A stretch of 64,000 bases of DNA from Leisingera thetidis (GCF_025857195.1 NZ_CP109787.1:3406001-3470000); one strand, 5' to 3'; shown: positions 26,808 to 36,053, numbered from the stretch's first letter. A program made the numbers and translations. Notes: generated by a model not told the origin, from the sequence alone.

Positions 26808-27458
26808 TCATGCTGAAATTGGAACAAGTTCAGCCGCAAGCTCCAGCACGAGGCTGCTGACCGCCTCCCGGGCTTGTTCCTGCATTTTCTTTCCGCGCAA
26901 TTTGCGGGCAAGGGCAGACCCGCGGGCGGAAGCTTCCTGCACCAGCAGCAGAAATGCAATTTCGCGCAGCTGATGCATGGCCAGGTCGGCCTCGTCCTGC
27001 GTCAGCAGCTTTCCAATCCCGTCTGGCACGGCAGAGTCTGCAAGCAGGCGTTTCAAGGCCGGCCCGTGTTTGGACTCCTCAGCCCGGGCAATGCAGACGT
27101 CAGTCATGTCTGGCATCTCCGATTGAAATACTTCAACCGGAATACAAGCCGTCTGCCTGGAGTAGCCGGCTTGCCGCTCGATATGGAGCGCCCGCTGCGC
27201 AGGGTCATAGGACAGCGCAAGGCCATCAGCCGACACATCCGACGCAACCAGATGTCCGAAGCGTTTGCGCAGGCCGAGAGCTTCCGAGAAGAGCACCAGC
27301 TGCAGCAGGCCGGCCTGCGACAAATCGCAGGAGATCCGCTGGATGCCGCTGCGGCCGGCGTGCTTGTAGTTGAGCGCGAGCCTGGCACCGCCGTCATCCC
27401 GCGCCTCCATCGAAAAAATCTTTGCAGGCATACAGTGAGTTACATGGAAAGCCGCCAC
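26808..27458 (-). CDS. Hypothetical protein, 216 residues
   Basis: I do not recognise a family. The frame is long for a chance ORF. The protein is soluble with no signal peptide or membrane span; the N-terminal half is mixed and the C-terminal third (about residues 150-216) is helical and charged (ADLAMHQLREIAFLLLVQEASARG). It stands alone between an empty stretch and pheS. Several in-frame ATG near the start (MAAFHV, MPAKIF) leave the exact start open. Confidence 0.5.
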   Translation of the reverse strand: MAAFHVTHCMPAKIFSMEARDDGGARLALNYKHAGRSGIQRISCDLSQAGLLQLVLFSEALGLRKRFGHLVASDVSADGLALSYDPAQRALHIERQAGYSRQTACIPVEVFQSEMPDMTDVCIARAEESKHGPALKRLLADSAVPDGIGKLLTQDEADLAMHQLREIAFLLLVQEASARGSALARKLRGKKMQEQAREAVSSLVLELAAELVPISA

Positions 27459-27618
27459 GCCTTCAAGCTGCGGTGTGCAGGGCCGGCGATGCTAAGCGGG
27501 CCTGTGCCTAACCTCAGGCGGTCATCCCTTAGACCGAAGCCATTTGCTCAAGATCCCAGCTTCAATCAGTTTACGGTATCGCAGGCAGCATAGCGCCCGC
27601 TTGCGCAAACCGGCAATC

Positions 27619-27644
27619 GCGGCCCGGCGGTGCCGCCGGGCCGC
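27619..27644. terminator. Very strong hairpin after pheS
   Basis: A 12-bp perfect stem, GCGGCCCGGCGG (27619-27630) and CCGCCGGGCCGC (27633-27644), lies about 13 bp past the pheS stop. The unpaired centre is only TG, so a few closing pairs must open to form a loop. There is no T tract. Confidence 0.5.
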
Positions 27645-27656
27645 ACATTGGATCTG

Positions 27657-28733
27657 TTAGCGGCTCAAACCGCCATGCAGCGCCGGCACGTCCAGGCTTT
27701 GGAAGCCGTAGTGGCGCAGCCAGCGCAGGTCGCTGTCGAAGAAGGCGCGCAGGTCGGGGATGCCGTATTTCAGCATCGCCAGACGGTCGATGCCGATGCC
27801 GAAGGCAAAGCCCTGGTAGATCTCCGGATCGATCCCGCCGGCCGCGATCACCTTGGGGTGCACCATGCCCGAGCCGAGGATCTCCATCCAGTCGTCGCCT
27901 TCGCCGATCTTCAGCGCACCGCCCTCCCAGGAGCAGCGGATGTCGACCTCGGCGGACGGCTCGGTGAAGGGGAAGTGCGAGGCGCGGAAGCGCAGCTCGA
28001 CGTCATCCACCTCAAAGAAACTCTTCACGAACTCCTCCAGCACCCACTTCAGGTTCGCCATCGAGATGTCCTTGTCCAGCGCCAGGCCTTCGACCTGATG
28101 GAACATCGGCGTGTGGGTCTGGTCATAGTCGGCGCGGTAGACGCCGCCCGGGCAGATGATGCGCAGAGGCGCGCCCATCTTCTCCATCGAACGGATCTGG
28201 ACGGGGCTGGTATGGGTGCGCAGCACATGCGGCGGGCGGTCGTCGCCTTCCGCACGGTGCATGTAGAACGTGTCCATCTCGGCCCGCGCCGGGTGGTGGC
28301 CAGGGATGTTCAGCGCGTCGAAGTTGTACCAGTCGGTGTCGATCCGCGGGCCTTCGGCCACCGAGAAGCCGAGTTCGGCAAAGATTGCGGTGATCTCTTC
28401 CTGCACCTGGCTGATCGGATGCAGGCTGCCCTGGCGCGAAGGGCGCGACGGCAGGGTCACATCCAGCCATTCGGTACGCAGGCGCGCGTCCAGGGCGGCA
28501 TCTTCCAGACCCGCCTTCTTGGCCGCCAGGGCCGAGTTGATCTCATCCTTCAGCGCGTTCAATGCCGGGCCTGCAGCCTGGCGCTCTTCCGGGGTCATCT
28601 TGCCCAGCTCGCGCATCTTCAGCGCCACTTCGCCCTTCTTGCCGACGGCGGCAAGGCGGATCGCTTCCAGTGCGGCTTCATCCGCGGCGTCTGCAATCTG
28701 ACCCAGGTATTTGGCTTTAAGATCGTCCATCAC
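27657..28733 (-). CDS. pheS: Phenylalanine-tRNA ligase, alpha subunit
   Basis: This 358-residue protein is a standard bacterial PheS, which charges tRNA-Phe as an alpha2-beta2 enzyme with PheT. The N-terminal coiled coil (about residues 1-90) binds tRNA. Class II motifs follow: [19 protein letters not shown], the motif 2 loop [14 protein letters not shown] (near residue 172), and the C-terminal motif 3 [14 protein letters not shown]. No pheT is seen downstream within the window; an unrelated minus-strand gene follows. Confidence 0.95.
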   Translation of the reverse strand: MMDDLKAKYLGQIADAADEAALEAIRLAAVGKKGEVALKMRELGKMTPEERQAAGPALNALKDEINSALAAKKAGLEDAALDARLRTEWLDVTLPSRPSRQGSLHPISQVQEEITAIFAELGFSVAEGPRIDTDWYNFDALNIPGHHPARAEMDTFYMHRAEGDDRPPHVLRTHTSPVQIRSMEKMGAPLRIICPGGVYRADYDQTHTPMFHQVEGLALDKDISMANLKWVLEEFVKSFFEVDDVELRFRASHFPFTEPSAEVDIRCSWEGGALKIGEGDDWMEILGSGMVHPKVIAAGGIDPEIYQGFAFGIGIDRLAMLKYGIPDLRAFFDSDLRWLRHYGFQSLDVPALHGGLSR

Positions 28734-28842
28734 GGCCCCTCGAGTTCTGCTTGTGCCCTGCTACCACAAGGGCGGCTGAAAGCAAGAGGGCCAAGGCCAA
28801 AGCCCCGGGCGTGTGTCACCGCGCTGCGGCGGGCCGGGTGCC

Positions 28843-29769
28843 TCACCCCCGCGCCGGCGCAAACCGCTTGCGGTATTCACTGGGCGACAGGCCGACAACC
28901 CGCTGGAACAGCTTGCGAAAGGCAGAAACGTCCAGATAGCCCATCTCCATCGCGATCGCCTCGATGCTGGCGGTGGACAGCTCCAGCCGTTCCCGGGCCT
29001 TGGAGACGCGCAGCTGCTGCAGATACTCCGAGGGCTTAAACCCCGCTGCCGCCTGGAACCGGCGCAGGAAAGTCCGCTCTTCCAGCCCGGCGGCGGCGGC
29101 CATCTGCGGCACCGTCACCGGATCGTGAAAACGCGTCTGAAGCCAGTGCTGCGCCTTCAGCACCGCGGCGTCGCCATGGGTCAGATCCGGGGCAAACAGA
29201 TTGTAATAGCTCTGCTCGCGCCCGCCCGGATCGATCAGGAAGTAACGGGCGGTTTGCAGCATCACCGCCAGCCCCATGAACCGCGCCACCAGCCGCAGCC
29301 CCAGATCTGTCCAGGCCATCAGCCCGCCCGCGGTGATCACATCGCCATCGTCGATCAGCAGCCTCTCCGCCTGCAGCCGCACCTGCGGAAAGGCATGGGC
29401 AAACTCCTGCGCCAGCGCCCAATGGGTGGTGGCGGTCCGCCCATCCAACACACCGGACGCCGCCAGAGGGAAGGCGCCCGCGCAGACCGAGCAGACCAGC
29501 GCGCCGGCGCCATGCTGCCGCTGCACCCAGGCCGAGAGTTCCGCCAGCACCGCCCCTTCCAGGCGCGGGCCCAGACTGGGCGGCAGGATCACCGCGTCAT
29601 ACAGCTTCTCCGCCGAAAAATCCTCCGCAACATCAACTTTGAACCGGCGCCCCTGCCCCGTCAGGCTCCATCCGGCCGCCTCCAGCAGGTCCCGCAACCC
29701 CAGCACCGCCGCCTGCTGGGCTCCGGGATAGGCCGCCAGCCCAACGCGAATCTCATCACCCGTTGCCAT
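28843..29769 (-). CDS. GlxA-family transcriptional regulator (DJ-1/PfpI plus AraC HTH)
   Basis: This 308-residue regulator joins an N-terminal glutamine amidotransferase-like domain (about residues 5-185, with CSVCAGAFPLAASG as the nucleophile-elbow region) to a C-terminal AraC DNA-binding domain (about 210-305, EYLQQLRVSKARERLE and MGYLDVSAFRKLFQRVVGLSPSEYRKRF). The GlxA group often controls quaternary amine or amino acid catabolism in this and related lineages. It is divergent from a cysteine hydrolase gene 94 bp away, its probable target. Confidence 0.87.
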   Translation of the reverse strand: MATGDEIRVGLAAYPGAQQAAVLGLRDLLEAAGWSLTGQGRRFKVDVAEDFSAEKLYDAVILPPSLGPRLEGAVLAELSAWVQRQHGAGALVCSVCAGAFPLAASGVLDGRTATTHWALAQEFAHAFPQVRLQAERLLIDDGDVITAGGLMAWTDLGLRLVARFMGLAVMLQTARYFLIDPGGREQSYYNLFAPDLTHGDAAVLKAQHWLQTRFHDPVTVPQMAAAAGLEERTFLRRFQAAAGFKPSEYLQQLRVSKARERLELSTASIEAIAMEMGYLDVSAFRKLFQRVVGLSPSEYRKRFAPARG

Positions 29770-29863
29770 TTGTCGAATCTAACCCGGCTTATGTCATTTC
29801 CGCCAGTCACCATACGGCACGGCCGGGGGCTATACCAAAACGGCAACCGCGAAGGAGCCGCAA

Positions 29864-30412
29864 ATGACCAAATCCGCATTGATCCTGATCGACATCCAGA
29901 ACGACTATTTCCCGGGCGGCAAATACGAGCTGCATGGCATTGAGGCCTCTGCCGCCAATGCCCGCCGGCTGCTGGACCACGCCCGCTCTCTGGGCGACCT
30001 GATCGTGCATGTGCGCCATGAGAATGAAAGCAGCGACGCCCCTTTCTTTGCCGCCGGAACCCCTGGAGCCGAATTCCATGCCACCCTGCAGCCTGCCACG
30101 GATGAGCCGGTTGTGCTCAAGCACCGGATCAACGCCTTTCTCGGCACCGGCCTGAAACAGCTGCTGGATGAGAACGGCATCACCGAAATAACCATTGCCG
30201 GCGACATGAGCCACATGTGCATCGACGCCGCTACCCGCGCCGCCGCTGATTACGGCTACACTGTCACCGTGGCCGAAGACGCCTGCTCTGCCCGCGACCT
30301 GGAGTTCAATGGCGACGTGATCCCGGCCGTTCAGGTCCACAAGGCCTTTATGGCAGCGCTCGCCTTTGGTTATGCAGCGGTGGTCGGCACCGACGCCTGC
30401 TTGCTCAGCTGA
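29864..30412 (+). CDS. Isochorismatase-family cysteine hydrolase (nicotinamidase-like)
   Basis: This compact 182-residue protein has Asp10 (LILIDIQNDYFPGGKYEL), Lys86 (VLKHRINAF) and Cys119 (MSHMCIDAATRAA), the triad of cysteine hydrolases. IQNDYFPGG is a pattern shared with nicotinamidase-like enzymes. Divergence from a GlxA-type activator suggests inducible use of a small amide. It is not closely similar to the other cysteine hydrolase at 25566. Confidence 0.85.
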   Translation: MTKSALILIDIQNDYFPGGKYELHGIEASAANARRLLDHARSLGDLIVHVRHENESSDAPFFAAGTPGAEFHATLQPATDEPVVLKHRINAFLGTGLKQLLDENGITEITIAGDMSHMCIDAATRAAADYGYTVTVAEDACSARDLEFNGDVIPAVQVHKAFMAALAFGYAAVVGTDACLLS

Positions 30413-30540
30413 TACCCAGGTGACCGGGGCGGACCCGGTCAGGCCGGGGCCGCTGCTGGCGGCGGCCCGGGCGCTGAATTCACGCCCGTTTTATGGTACA
30501 CTCCGCCTGCATCTTTTCAGCAGCACCGGAGGGCACAGTC

Positions 30541-31176
30541 ATGGCACATGTGGATTGGTACATCGAGGGCCGCAGCTTCGGAAACTGCAACTGCAACTAC
30601 GGCTGCCCCTGCCAGTTCGAAGACCTGCCGACCCACGGCAATTGCACCGGGTTCGAGGTGCTCCACATCGACAAGGGCCATTTCGGCAATACCGACCTCA
30701 CCGGCACCCGGTCCGCCCTGCTCTACGCCTGGCCGGGCCCGATTTTCGAAGGCAAGGGCGCGCTGCAGGCAATCATCGACGACCGCGCGACGGACGACCA
30801 GCGCGCGGCGCTGGAAACCGTGCTTCTGGGCGGCGAAACGGATGAGGAGGCCACCCACTGGTGGGTGTTCCGCGCCATGTGCGACACGGTGCACGAGACG
30901 CTGACCAAGCGGATCGACTATGAGGTGGACATCGAAAACCGCACCGCCAAGGTGGACATAGAAGGGCTGCTGCAGGCCACGGGCCGCCCGATCCAGGCCC
31001 CGCACGGTGGCGGCGAGCACCGGGTGCAAATCGGCATTCCTGGCGGCATCGAATTCACGCTGGCGGAAATCGGCAGCGGCTCAAGCAGATCCACCGCCGC
31101 AATCGCGCTGGACCTGGAGGATACGTACGGCCAGTGGGCCGTCATCCGCCACGGCCCGCATGGAATCGCCGCCTAG
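30541..31176 (+). CDS. DUF1326 domain protein
   Basis: This 211-residue protein begins DWYIEGRSFGNCNCNYGCPCQF, the Cys-rich opening of DUF1326, whose function is not established. I chose ATG 30541 because GGAGGG lies just upstream. Four clustered Cys (NCNCNYGCPC, about residues 15-24) could bind a metal. Its TAG stop at 31174-31176 shares the CTAG tetranucleotide with the stop of the convergent fatty acid hydroxylase gene. Confidence 0.8.
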   Translation: MAHVDWYIEGRSFGNCNCNYGCPCQFEDLPTHGNCTGFEVLHIDKGHFGNTDLTGTRSALLYAWPGPIFEGKGALQAIIDDRATDDQRAALETVLLGGETDEEATHWWVFRAMCDTVHETLTKRIDYEVDIENRTAKVDIEGLLQATGRPIQAPHGGGEHRVQIGIPGGIEFTLAEIGSGSSRSTAAIALDLEDTYGQWAVIRHGPHGIAA

Positions 31177-32339
31177 GCCTCGGGACCTTTGCCGGGCTGC
31201 TTCTTCCAGCGCTTCTGGTTGAACGGGTACAGAAACTGCCGCCAGTAGCCGTTTGGCACCGTGTCGCCCGCCACCCCGTATTTGGCGGGCCAGGCCGCCT
31301 CCGGCAGATGATGGGTGCCGAACAGCCAGTCATAGAGCGGAAAATGCGAGGCATAGTTGATGTCGATCGCTGCCCGCTCGCTGCCGTGGTGCCAATGGTG
31401 ATAGCGCGGCGTGACCAGAAAGCGCTCCAGGAAGCCCAGCTTCCAGCCGATATTGGCGTGAATGAAGCTGGAGTAGAAATAGACAATCAGCAGATAGCCT
31501 TGAATCGCCTCCGGCATGAAGCCCAGGGTGAACATCGGCACCGCCGTCAGCCCGCGCAGCACTGCAATCTCGATGAAATGCATCCGCGCGCCCGCCAGCC
31601 AGTCCATCTTCTTGGCGGAGTGGTGAATGGCATGGAAATGCCACAGCGCCGGGACGCTGTGAAAGGCGCGGTGCACCCAGTACTGCACAAAATCCGTCGC
31701 CGCCATGATGATCAGCACCTGCACGCCAAAGGGCAGATTGGTGATATGGGCGCGGATGCCCTCCAGATCGGCAGTTGCATTCACATAATTCGCAGGCGCC
31801 AGCGTCAGAAAGGTCAGCACCTGCACCAGCATCGAGCTGACCAGATAATAAAACATGTCCTCGCGCCATTCGGTGCGGAACACGGTCTGCTCGCTCCGGG
31901 CCGGAAAAACCCGCTCCAGCGGCACAAACAGGAAGCCCACCAGCAAGACGTTCACGATGAAGTAGTCGAGCCCGAAATAGAGGCTCTGCGGCGCATCGCC
32001 CGCATGCTGCGGCTGTGCTCCGGCCATCAGCGAGGCCGCTACCGACAGCCCCAAGGCCGCCCAGCCCAGCGCTTTTTGGCGGCTCAGGATCAGGCTGAGC
32101 AGCGACAGCGCATAGCCCGCCAGCAGCACGAAGCGCAGGAAGGCTGTGACATAGCCGCTGGAATGGACAATGGCGAGTTGCGGGTAGGAGAAGGTCTCTG
32201 GGTACCAGCGCAGCAGCACCAGCAGCAGGCCGGTGACGGCAGCCAGCAGCGCCATCGCCCCCGACAGCCAGCCGCTGCCAAAAGGCCGCGCCGCGCGCGG
32301 GGTTTCCAATTGCGCCATCACATCACGGACGAACTTCAT
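31173..32339 (-). CDS. Sterol desaturase / fatty acid hydroxylase family membrane protein
   Basis: This is an integral membrane di-iron oxygenase of about 388 residues from ATG 32339 (an upstream ATG at 32378 is possible). Several hydrophobic spans precede the His boxes: HRAFHS, then WHFHAIHHS, then HANIGW and YHHWHHGSE, with HFPLYDWLFGTHH at the end. This is the usual eight-His pattern. The family hydroxylates or desaturates lipids at the inner membrane. The N-terminal third with extra membrane spans is longer than in minimal members. The substrate is unknown. Confidence 0.85.
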   Translation of the reverse strand: MKFVRDVMAQLETPRAARPFGSGWLSGAMALLAAVTGLLLVLLRWYPETFSYPQLAIVHSSGYVTAFLRFVLLAGYALSLLSLILSRQKALGWAALGLSVAASLMAGAQPQHAGDAPQSLYFGLDYFIVNVLLVGFLFVPLERVFPARSEQTVFRTEWREDMFYYLVSSMLVQVLTFLTLAPANYVNATADLEGIRAHITNLPFGVQVLIIMAATDFVQYWVHRAFHSVPALWHFHAIHHSAKKMDWLAGARMHFIEIAVLRGLTAVPMFTLGFMPEAIQGYLLIVYFYSSFIHANIGWKLGFLERFLVTPRYHHWHHGSERAAIDINYASHFPLYDWLFGTHHLPEAAWPAKYGVAGDTVPNGYWRQFLYPFNQKRWKKQPGKGPEA

Positions 32340-32432
32340 GCCAGCCTCATACCCGGGTTTTTCCGGGCAACCTGCCACAACGCCAGCCGCCGTGCGATTA
32401 CGGAATTCAATACGGTGCGACCGGCGGCACTG

Positions 32433-33200
32433 TCAGCCCAGCCGCCGCATCATCGCCTGCAAGGACTGGCGGCTGGCATAGCCCAGCTCCTGCGCCACCC
32501 GCTCCATGCCCGCGCCCCTGGCCTCGGCGCGCAGCGCGATCTGGCAGCGCAGCCGGTCCCGCCACTGGCCAAAGCTGAGGCCGGTCTGCTGCGGAAAACG
32601 GCGGGTGAAGGAGCGCCGGCTCATCCCTGCCAGCTCCGCCCAATGGTCAAGGGTCTGCGCCGCACCGGGTGCTGCCATCAGCGCATCGCACACACGCCGC
32701 AGCCGCGCATCCGGCGGGTAAGGCAGCGCCAGCGGCGATTCCGGCGCCGCGCCCAGCTCGATCAGGAGCAGCTGGCCCAGGTGATAGGCCCGCGGCGGCA
32801 GCGGCCAGGGGTTGCCCATCGCACATAGTGCCGCAATCAGCCCCGCCAGCAGCGGCAGAACCGTCACCGCACGGCAGGCCGACAGCGCCTCGGCACCCGC
32901 CTCAGCCGGGGCGATATACAGCGACTGCAGCTCCACCCGGCCGATCATCCGGATTTCATGCAGCGTTCCGGCCGGAACGATCAGGCCGGAACCTGCAGGC
33001 ACCGCCCAGCTGGTGCCATCGGCCTCCGCCATCATCAGCCCTGCCACCGCATAGACCAGCTGGTGGCGCGGGTGGTCGTGCCAGGTCGAGACATAGCCGT
33101 CCTGATAGGTCCGGGCATAGCTCGCCACCCCGTGCGGCAGCATCTGCACCGCATCGGACGAGGACCACCCCCGCCGCCGGATATCCGCATTCTGGCCCAT
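32433..33200 (-). CDS. AraC-family transcriptional regulator
   Basis: The protein has a cupin-like N-terminal domain (WHDHPRHQLVYAVAGLMM, then VPAGTLHEIRMIGRVELQSLYIAP) and a C-terminal AraC HTH (LDHWAELAGMSRRSFTRRFPQQTGLSFGQWRDRLR). I set the start at 33200 (MGQNADIRRRG, 255 residues). The frame runs open to 33356, but that would overlap the divergent flavoprotein gene and adds an unlikely N-terminus. It probably controls that neighbour. Confidence 0.75.
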   Translation of the reverse strand: MGQNADIRRRGWSSSDAVQMLPHGVASYARTYQDGYVSTWHDHPRHQLVYAVAGLMMAEADGTSWAVPAGSGLIVPAGTLHEIRMIGRVELQSLYIAPAEAGAEALSACRAVTVLPLLAGLIAALCAMGNPWPLPPRAYHLGQLLLIELGAAPESPLALPYPPDARLRRVCDALMAAPGAAQTLDHWAELAGMSRRSFTRRFPQQTGLSFGQWRDRLRCQIALRAEARGAGMERVAQELGYASRQSLQAMMRRLG

Positions 33201-33267
33201 TTGCGCCGAAACTGGCCCCAACGGCACGAAAGGGCAAGATACCCTGCAGCCAAAAGGAGGACGGCGC

Positions 33268-33870
33268 ATGCAGAAAATCACCGATACTGAGACACTTGAA
33301 CAAATTTTCGGGGCTGCAGCACCACGGTCCCTGGCCAAAGTTGCCACCCGCCTCACGCCGCTTTACCAGCGCTGGATCGGGGCCTCCCGGTTCCTGGTGC
33401 TGTCCACCACCGGCCCGGAAGGCACCGATGCCAGCCCCCGCGGCGATGATGGCCCGGTGGTGCATACCGCCGGCCCCCGTACTCTGTGGCTGCCGGACTG
33501 GCGCGGCAACAACCGGCTCGATTCCCTGCGCAACATTGTGCGCGACCCGCGCGTCAGCCTGATGTTCCTGGTGCCGGGCGAAAGCAATGCGGTGCGGGTG
33601 AACGGCACCGCTTACCTGACCGCAGACGAGACCGCGCGCAAAACCTTTGCCCGCAGGACTCTGCTGCCCGCGACGGTGGCGGTGATCACCATCGAAGAGC
33701 TCTATTTCCAATGCGCCAAGGCAATCCTGCGCGCGCGGCTTTGGGATGCGGAGGCCGATCGCCCCGCCCTCCCCACCGCAGGCCAGTTCCTGAAGGAACA
33801 GGATGAGGGGTTCGAAGCCGAAGCCTATGACGAGGGCTACGCGGAATACGCCAGGACGCGGATGTGGTGA
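33268..33870 (+). CDS. PPOX-class FMN flavoprotein (pyridoxamine 5'-phosphate oxidase-like)
   Basis: This 200-residue protein has the split-barrel flavin fold: WIGASRFLVLSTTGPEGTDASPRGD and NNRLDSLRNIVRDPRVSLMFLVPGE, which resembles the MSMEG_1061 type. Such proteins use FMN or F420 to reduce or oxidise small molecules. GGAGGACGG upstream supports the ATG. It is divergent from an AraC-type regulator. Confidence 0.85.
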   Translation: MQKITDTETLEQIFGAAAPRSLAKVATRLTPLYQRWIGASRFLVLSTTGPEGTDASPRGDDGPVVHTAGPRTLWLPDWRGNNRLDSLRNIVRDPRVSLMFLVPGESNAVRVNGTAYLTADETARKTFARRTLLPATVAVITIEELYFQCAKAILRARLWDAEADRPALPTAGQFLKEQDEGFEAEAYDEGYAEYARTRMW

Positions 33871-33872
33871 AT

Positions 33873-34055
33873 GGCGGCACTGAGCCCGGACAGTCCAATG
33901 CCGTCCGGCGTGCGGCTGGCGGCAATTCTCAACACAGCATGAATTCGCTGCGCGTGCTCCACCGGCAGGTTCAAGCGGTTCGCAACTGCGGCGGAATCTT
34001 CATCAGGCGGCAAGCTTGCTTGCTCTTCAAGTGCAAGAACGCAGGGAAACTTTTC
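33873..34055 (-). pseudogene. Possible decayed coding fragment
   Basis: One minus-strand frame between the flavoprotein gene and the IS66 relic reads as plausible protein: LEEQASLPPDEDSAAVANRL, then HAQRIHAVLRIAASRTPDGI. There is no credible start and I cannot name a family. It may be the end of a chromosomal gene truncated by the mobile-element relic to its right, or it may be chance. Confidence 0.25.
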
Positions 34056-34109
34056 GGTGAGCGAACGTCCTAGGACGACCTACTAGACCGCCAACTGGCG
34101 CGCGTAACA

Positions 34110-34310
34110 TCAGGCGCTCAGGCAGCGAGGATCGCCGACCAGAATCTTCAACCGGTCGGCGCGCCGGGAGCGGAACAGGTAAATCGCCCCTGAATAGGGA
34201 TCGAGCTTGAAACTGTTAGCCACACAGGCGGCAAGCCCGTCCATACCCTTGCGGAAGTCGGCCGGCTCTGAGGCAAGGTAAATCCGGAAGTTGCTGGCAG
34301 GAGACATCAT
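34110..34310 (-). pseudogene. tnpB: IS66 tnpB remnant (truncated)
   Basis: The start of an IS66 Orf2/TnpB is clear: FRIYLASEPADFRKGMDGLA and YLFRSRRADRLKIL align with the intact copy at 54104 (RVYLACGHTDMRKGIAGLS, then FRGRRGDRVKLL). It breaks after RLKILV, where the intact protein reads KLLYWDGQG, leaving 66 of about 115 residues. It overlaps the orf1 remnant by 4 bp as in a normal IS66. Confidence 0.8.
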
Positions 34311-34675
34311 TGTGCCGTCCTCACTGCCCGCAACACTTCCACCATGTGATCGGCAGGATAGCCAGAGGGTATCTTGATGGCTGCCGCTCCGATACTGATC
34401 CGGCAGGAAGTGCTGCTTGCAGCCTCGGGTCCATTCTCGTGAGGAGGCGCTGCTGACCGCTGGGCCGCCGGAGCAACGACCTCGACAAAAGCTGGGTTCT
34501 TCCTGGAGGTGCCGGCCTTCTTGACCCAAAGAGCGACCAGCAATTTATTGGCTCCGTTCTCCTCAGCCGTCTCGTGGATTCCGGCATCAGCCAGGATCTT
34601 TTGAACGGCCGCAGCATGGAGCGCGTCCGGCCATTTTCGGCGCCCGGATGAGGAAACGGGGACCATGCACCCCAC
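34307..34675 (-). pseudogene. tnpA: IS66 tnpA (orf1) remnant
   Basis: The C-terminal end (ISIGAAAIKIPSGYPADHMV, then EVLRAVRTAQ) is typical of IS66 Orf1, and the N-terminal part (RRKWPDALHAAAVQKILADA) resembles its HTH region in decayed form. The following gene is the truncated tnpB. No tnpC or element end was found, so this is a relic. Confidence 0.7.
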
Positions 34676-35007
34676 AGCTTTGTCCAGACCCGCTTTTATG
34701 GGCCAATCCGAATGAGAGTGTCGGGCGCTGGCGGGCGCATGTCTAGTGCCTGGACCTGCACGAGAACCGTTCCGGCGTCCTGCCCTGCGATGTGACCGAG
34801 ACCAACCGTGCCGAACACATGCGAATGCTGGACCGGCAAATCCTCGGGCTGCTGGTTTCCCGTGCCGCGGCGTCGGAGGTCAAACCACATGAGTTCGGGG
34901 AATTTTTGGACGGACATATTGAAGCGATCAGACGGATGTTTGACGAACACCCAACGCCGCTGACCGGACGGATTGCAAAGGCGGCGAGGCGGTATCGCTT
35001 CAAGTAA
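34675..35007 (+). pseudogene. C-terminal relic of a Rep_trans-like replication protein
   Basis: The frame encodes GRWRAHV, a TAG at 34744-34746, and then CLDLHENRSGVLPCDVTETN and MLDRQILGLLVSRAAASEVK, ending RYRFK at 35007. It matches the C-terminal end of the split Rep protein at 52771-56748 (RWPAHE...LDLHENCCGVLPNEV... MLDRQILGLLVSRAVASEVK...RYRFK). About 20 bp that would join the two parts are missing. It abuts IS66 remnants, as the other copy does, so it is the stump of a second, older element related to the 49.7-61.2 kb island. Confidence 0.7.
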
Positions 35008-35082
35008 TAGCCGTCCCTCTCTAGCAACTGTATCCATTTTCCTTGAAGGCGGAGAAACCGGACCTTACGGGAGGCGGCACCA

Positions 35083-36012
35083 CTATTCATGATCCTTTTG
35101 GCAGGAAAGAATTGCTTTCGCCAAAAGGCCAGCCGCGCGCGAAGGTCGTTTACGCGGATATACGATTTGAAACGTGTCATTGAACGTGATCCGGTCCTTG
35201 GCCAGGGGGCGCAAACGGCCGCGCTGCACTTCGGGATCCGCGTAATGATCGGGCAGAAACCCGATAAAGGCCCCGGACAGAATGAGAAGAAGCGTGCTTT
35301 CCATATGCGCGGCAACGGCGTGCCAATTAAAGTCGATGCCGCAGATCGGTCCTTGCGGCATATATGTGCGTCCAGCAAAATCCTGCCGGGCAAGAACCGC
35401 ATCCGTCAGCGTGTCTTCCTCTACGGAAAACAAGGGGTGACGGCAGCCGCAATACAGGTTTTGGCGTTCTTCAAAGACATCGACAGCCTGCATCTGGCCC
35501 AGCTGACGCTGAGACGGCATCAGCACGGCCTGATAGCGGCCGTTCAAGATGCCTTGAGACAGGACTTGCGGCGCTGCAATGTCAATCGACAGCCGCACCT
35601 GTGGTGCGAGTTTTGAAAATTGCTCGATGGCACGATCCAGTTTCAGGCTTCGGTTGGTGTACATGGCATCCACCGTCCCGAAACTCAGATCTCCGGACAA
35701 TTCCCCCTGCGCTTCGCTGACCGCATTTTGAAACCGGTCGATGGATCCGAAAAGATCAAGCATCGCCGAATAGATCTGCCGGCCTTCCTCGGTCAGGTAG
35801 AAGCCGCCGCGGCCACGCTCGCACAACCGCATGCCGAGCCGCTCCTCAAGATGCCGCATGTGCGCTGAAATCGTAGCCTGCGTCATGCCGAGGTTTACCT
35901 GAGCGGCCGAAAACCCGTTGGCATTCACAATTTCGGCAAAGACCCGCAGCAGGCGCAAATCAACATCAGCAAGGCCGTGTGGCTGGGGCGTTTGAAGAGC
36001 AATCTTTTCCAT
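35083..36012 (-). CDS. LysR-family transcriptional regulator
   Basis: This 309-residue regulator has an N-terminal HTH (DLRLLRVFAEIVNANGFSAA, then LGMTQATISAHMRHLEERLG, about residues 17-65) and a LysR effector domain. It is divergent from the ureohydrolase operon across 99 bp and is the obvious regulator of that cluster. The inducer is not known. Confidence 0.88.
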   Translation of the reverse strand: MEKIALQTPQPHGLADVDLRLLRVFAEIVNANGFSAAQVNLGMTQATISAHMRHLEERLGMRLCERGRGGFYLTEEGRQIYSAMLDLFGSIDRFQNAVSEAQGELSGDLSFGTVDAMYTNRSLKLDRAIEQFSKLAPQVRLSIDIAAPQVLSQGILNGRYQAVLMPSQRQLGQMQAVDVFEERQNLYCGCRHPLFSVEEDTLTDAVLARQDFAGRTYMPQGPICGIDFNWHAVAAHMESTLLLILSGAFIGFLPDHYADPEVQRGRLRPLAKDRITFNDTFQIVYPRKRPSRAAGLLAKAILSCQKDHE

Positions 36013-36053
36013 ACATAGAGATTATCACAACTAAGCTTAGATACATATAGATT
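36011..36053. promoter_or_regulatory. Palindrome and direct repeats in the LysR/ureohydrolase promoter
   Basis: ATACATAGAGATT (36011-36023) is repeated as ATACATATAGATT (36041-36053), 30 bp apart, on either side of the palindrome CTAAGCTTAG (36031-36040). The AT-rich stretch sits where LysR regulators bind. Binding is inferred. Confidence 0.4.

Noticed and set aside
26494..26973. A 159-codon plus-strand frame
   Set aside because: It has a Pro, Arg and Ala rich composition with no pattern and overlaps the minus-strand gene at 26808.
31134..32828. A 564-codon plus-strand frame opposite the fatty acid hydroxylase gene
   Set aside because: It is Gln, Arg and His rich, typical of an antisense frame. 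The minus strand has clear His boxes.
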